DNA of 5,466 nucleotides from JBPEXY01 sp052031065 (GTDB lineage: Bacteria; Pseudomonadota; Gammaproteobacteria; Immundisolibacterales; Immundisolibacteraceae): the NCBI GenBank assembly GCA_052031065.1, contig JBPEXY010000157.1, positions 1 to 5,466 on the forward strand, given 5' to 3'. Of this stretch, positions 4,878-5,466 are shown piece after piece; within the stretch, counting starts at the first letter, position 1; each line of letters starts with the position of its first letter. The notes under the pieces are model-generated. The model was not told the origin of the DNA. It did no database searches and saw only the letters and a program-made list of their open reading frames with translations. Made by a program: the position numbers and the translations under genes.

Positions 4878-5466
4878 ATGGATAGATTGCCATTGCGATA
4901 CAAACTCATTCTGCTCGCCGCGCCGACGCTGCTGTTAGTTGTGGCGGTGACCGTGGTGGATATTCTCAACCTCACCGAAGCCAACCGCGACCTGCAGGTT
5001 GCTCAACGGGTCTCCCACCTGGTCGCGCACAACAGTGCATTGGTGCACGAGCTGCAAAAAGAACGGGGGCTTTCCGCCGGTTATCTCGGCAATCGCGGTG
5101 AACAGTTTGCGAAAAAACTGAAACAGCAGAGAAATCTGACTGACGCAGCGTTTAAGCGGTGGGAAGAATACCTCGCCAGTAGGGGGGGGCGTATCCTCGA
5201 CGAGACCCAGCGCATTGCCATTAGCGAAATAGAAAATAGGCTGTTAAAGCGCGATGAGATCAGAAATCGTGTTGATCAGACAGCCATTGAACTGGCGCAG
5301 GCGCTCAAGTATTACACCGGACTTAACGGGCAGTTGCTCGCCTTCACCCTGTTGGAAGCGCAGCGTAGCCAGCAGCCACAGGTGGTGCGTCATTATGTTG
5401 CCTATGACCAGTTGTTACAGGCTAAAGAACGCGCGGGAATCGAGCGGGCAGTATTGAGTAATGCGT
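4878..5466 (+). CDS. NIT-domain membrane receptor, probable methyl-accepting chemotaxis protein (5' part)
   Basis: The first 196 codons of a gene that runs off the right edge with no stop. ATG 4878 follows AAAAGGG (4865-4871) at 6 nt. After the short basic N-terminus MDRLPLRYK comes a transmembrane segment at about 10-31 (LILLAAPTLLLVVAVTVVDIL). From about residue 50 onward lies a NIT (nitrate- and nitrite-sensing) domain. Its hallmark is HELQKERGLSAGYLG (57-71), followed by QQRNLTDAAFKRWEEYL (83-99) and, later, the helical YYTGLNGQLLAFTLLEAQRS (145-164). NIT domains are periplasmic all-helical sensors found in chemoreceptors, histidine kinases, diguanylate cyclases and the NasR antiterminator. 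The second membrane segment and output domain would lie beyond the window. The FliA-like promoter at 4719-4745 favours a methyl-accepting chemotaxis protein. A G8 run at 5182-5189 lies inside the frame. Domain call is strong; output type and ligand are inferred. Confidence 0.9.
   Translation, partial: MDRLPLRYKLILLAAPTLLLVVAVTVVDILNLTEANRDLQVAQRVSHLVAHNSALVHELQKERGLSAGYLGNRGEQFAKKLKQQRNLTDAAFKRWEEYLASRGGRILDETQRIAISEIENRLLKRDEIRNRVDQTAIELAQALKYYTGLNGQLLAFTLLEAQRSQQPQVVRHYVAYDQLLQAKERAGIERAVLSNA
5182..5189 (+). repeat. G8 homopolymer inside the NIT receptor gene
   Basis: Eight consecutive G residues span codons 102-104 (AGG GGG GGG) in the NIT domain. The frame as given is intact, since recognisable NIT sequence lies on both sides. 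Loss or gain of one G would bring a stop at 5222-5224 or 5230-5232, depending on direction. Such a tract is a possible slippage site, but could also be a neutral run. Confidence 0.8.

Overview
The window looks like chromosomal DNA from a free-living, probably motile gammaproteobacterium. The grounds are moderate GC, strong Shine-Dalgarno sites, an outer-membrane DUF481 protein, a Cupin_6/AraC regulator and a chemoreceptor-type gene behind a FliA (sigma-28) style promoter. The genus cannot be read from the sequence. I see no transposase, integrase, CRISPR array, tRNA, rRNA or defence system.

Layout. (1) 1-341: the 5' end of a carboxymuconolactone decarboxylase/AhpD-like gene runs leftward off the window. 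It is divergent from an AraC-family regulator (342-1187), and the gap between them holds a 30-bp near-perfect palindrome at 291-320 that overlaps the predicted promoters. (2) 1288-2193: a leftward gene for a secreted, outer-membrane-type DUF481 protein, convergent with the AraC gene and read from a TTG start. (3) 2448-4004: a rightward two-gene unit made of a Rieske non-haem iron oxygenase alpha subunit and, 3 nt after its stop, a 114-residue protein of unknown function. It ends in a strong stem-loop at 4010-4041. No reductase, ferredoxin or classical beta subunit lies in the window. (4) 4062-4445: a leftward 127-residue orphan protein with a GTG start, convergent with the Rieske unit across that stem-loop. 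(5) 4446-4877: 432 bp without a gene but rich in inverted repeats, including a possible three-way-junction fold at 4614-4693 and a FliA-like promoter at 4719-4745. (6) 4878-end: the 5' part of a membrane receptor with one visible transmembrane segment and a NIT (nitrate/nitrite-sensing) domain, open to the window edge and interrupted by neither stop nor frameshift.

How the genes fit together: the AraC regulator and the decarboxylase-like gene form one probable regulatory pair. The Rieske gene and its small partner form a second unit that probably oxidises an unidentified small molecule. The NIT receptor probably belongs to the flagellar/chemotaxis regulon. Nothing in the sequence ties these three units into one pathway. 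The best candidates for undescribed biology are the small Rieske partner protein, the palindromic operator, and the structured intergenic region ahead of the receptor.
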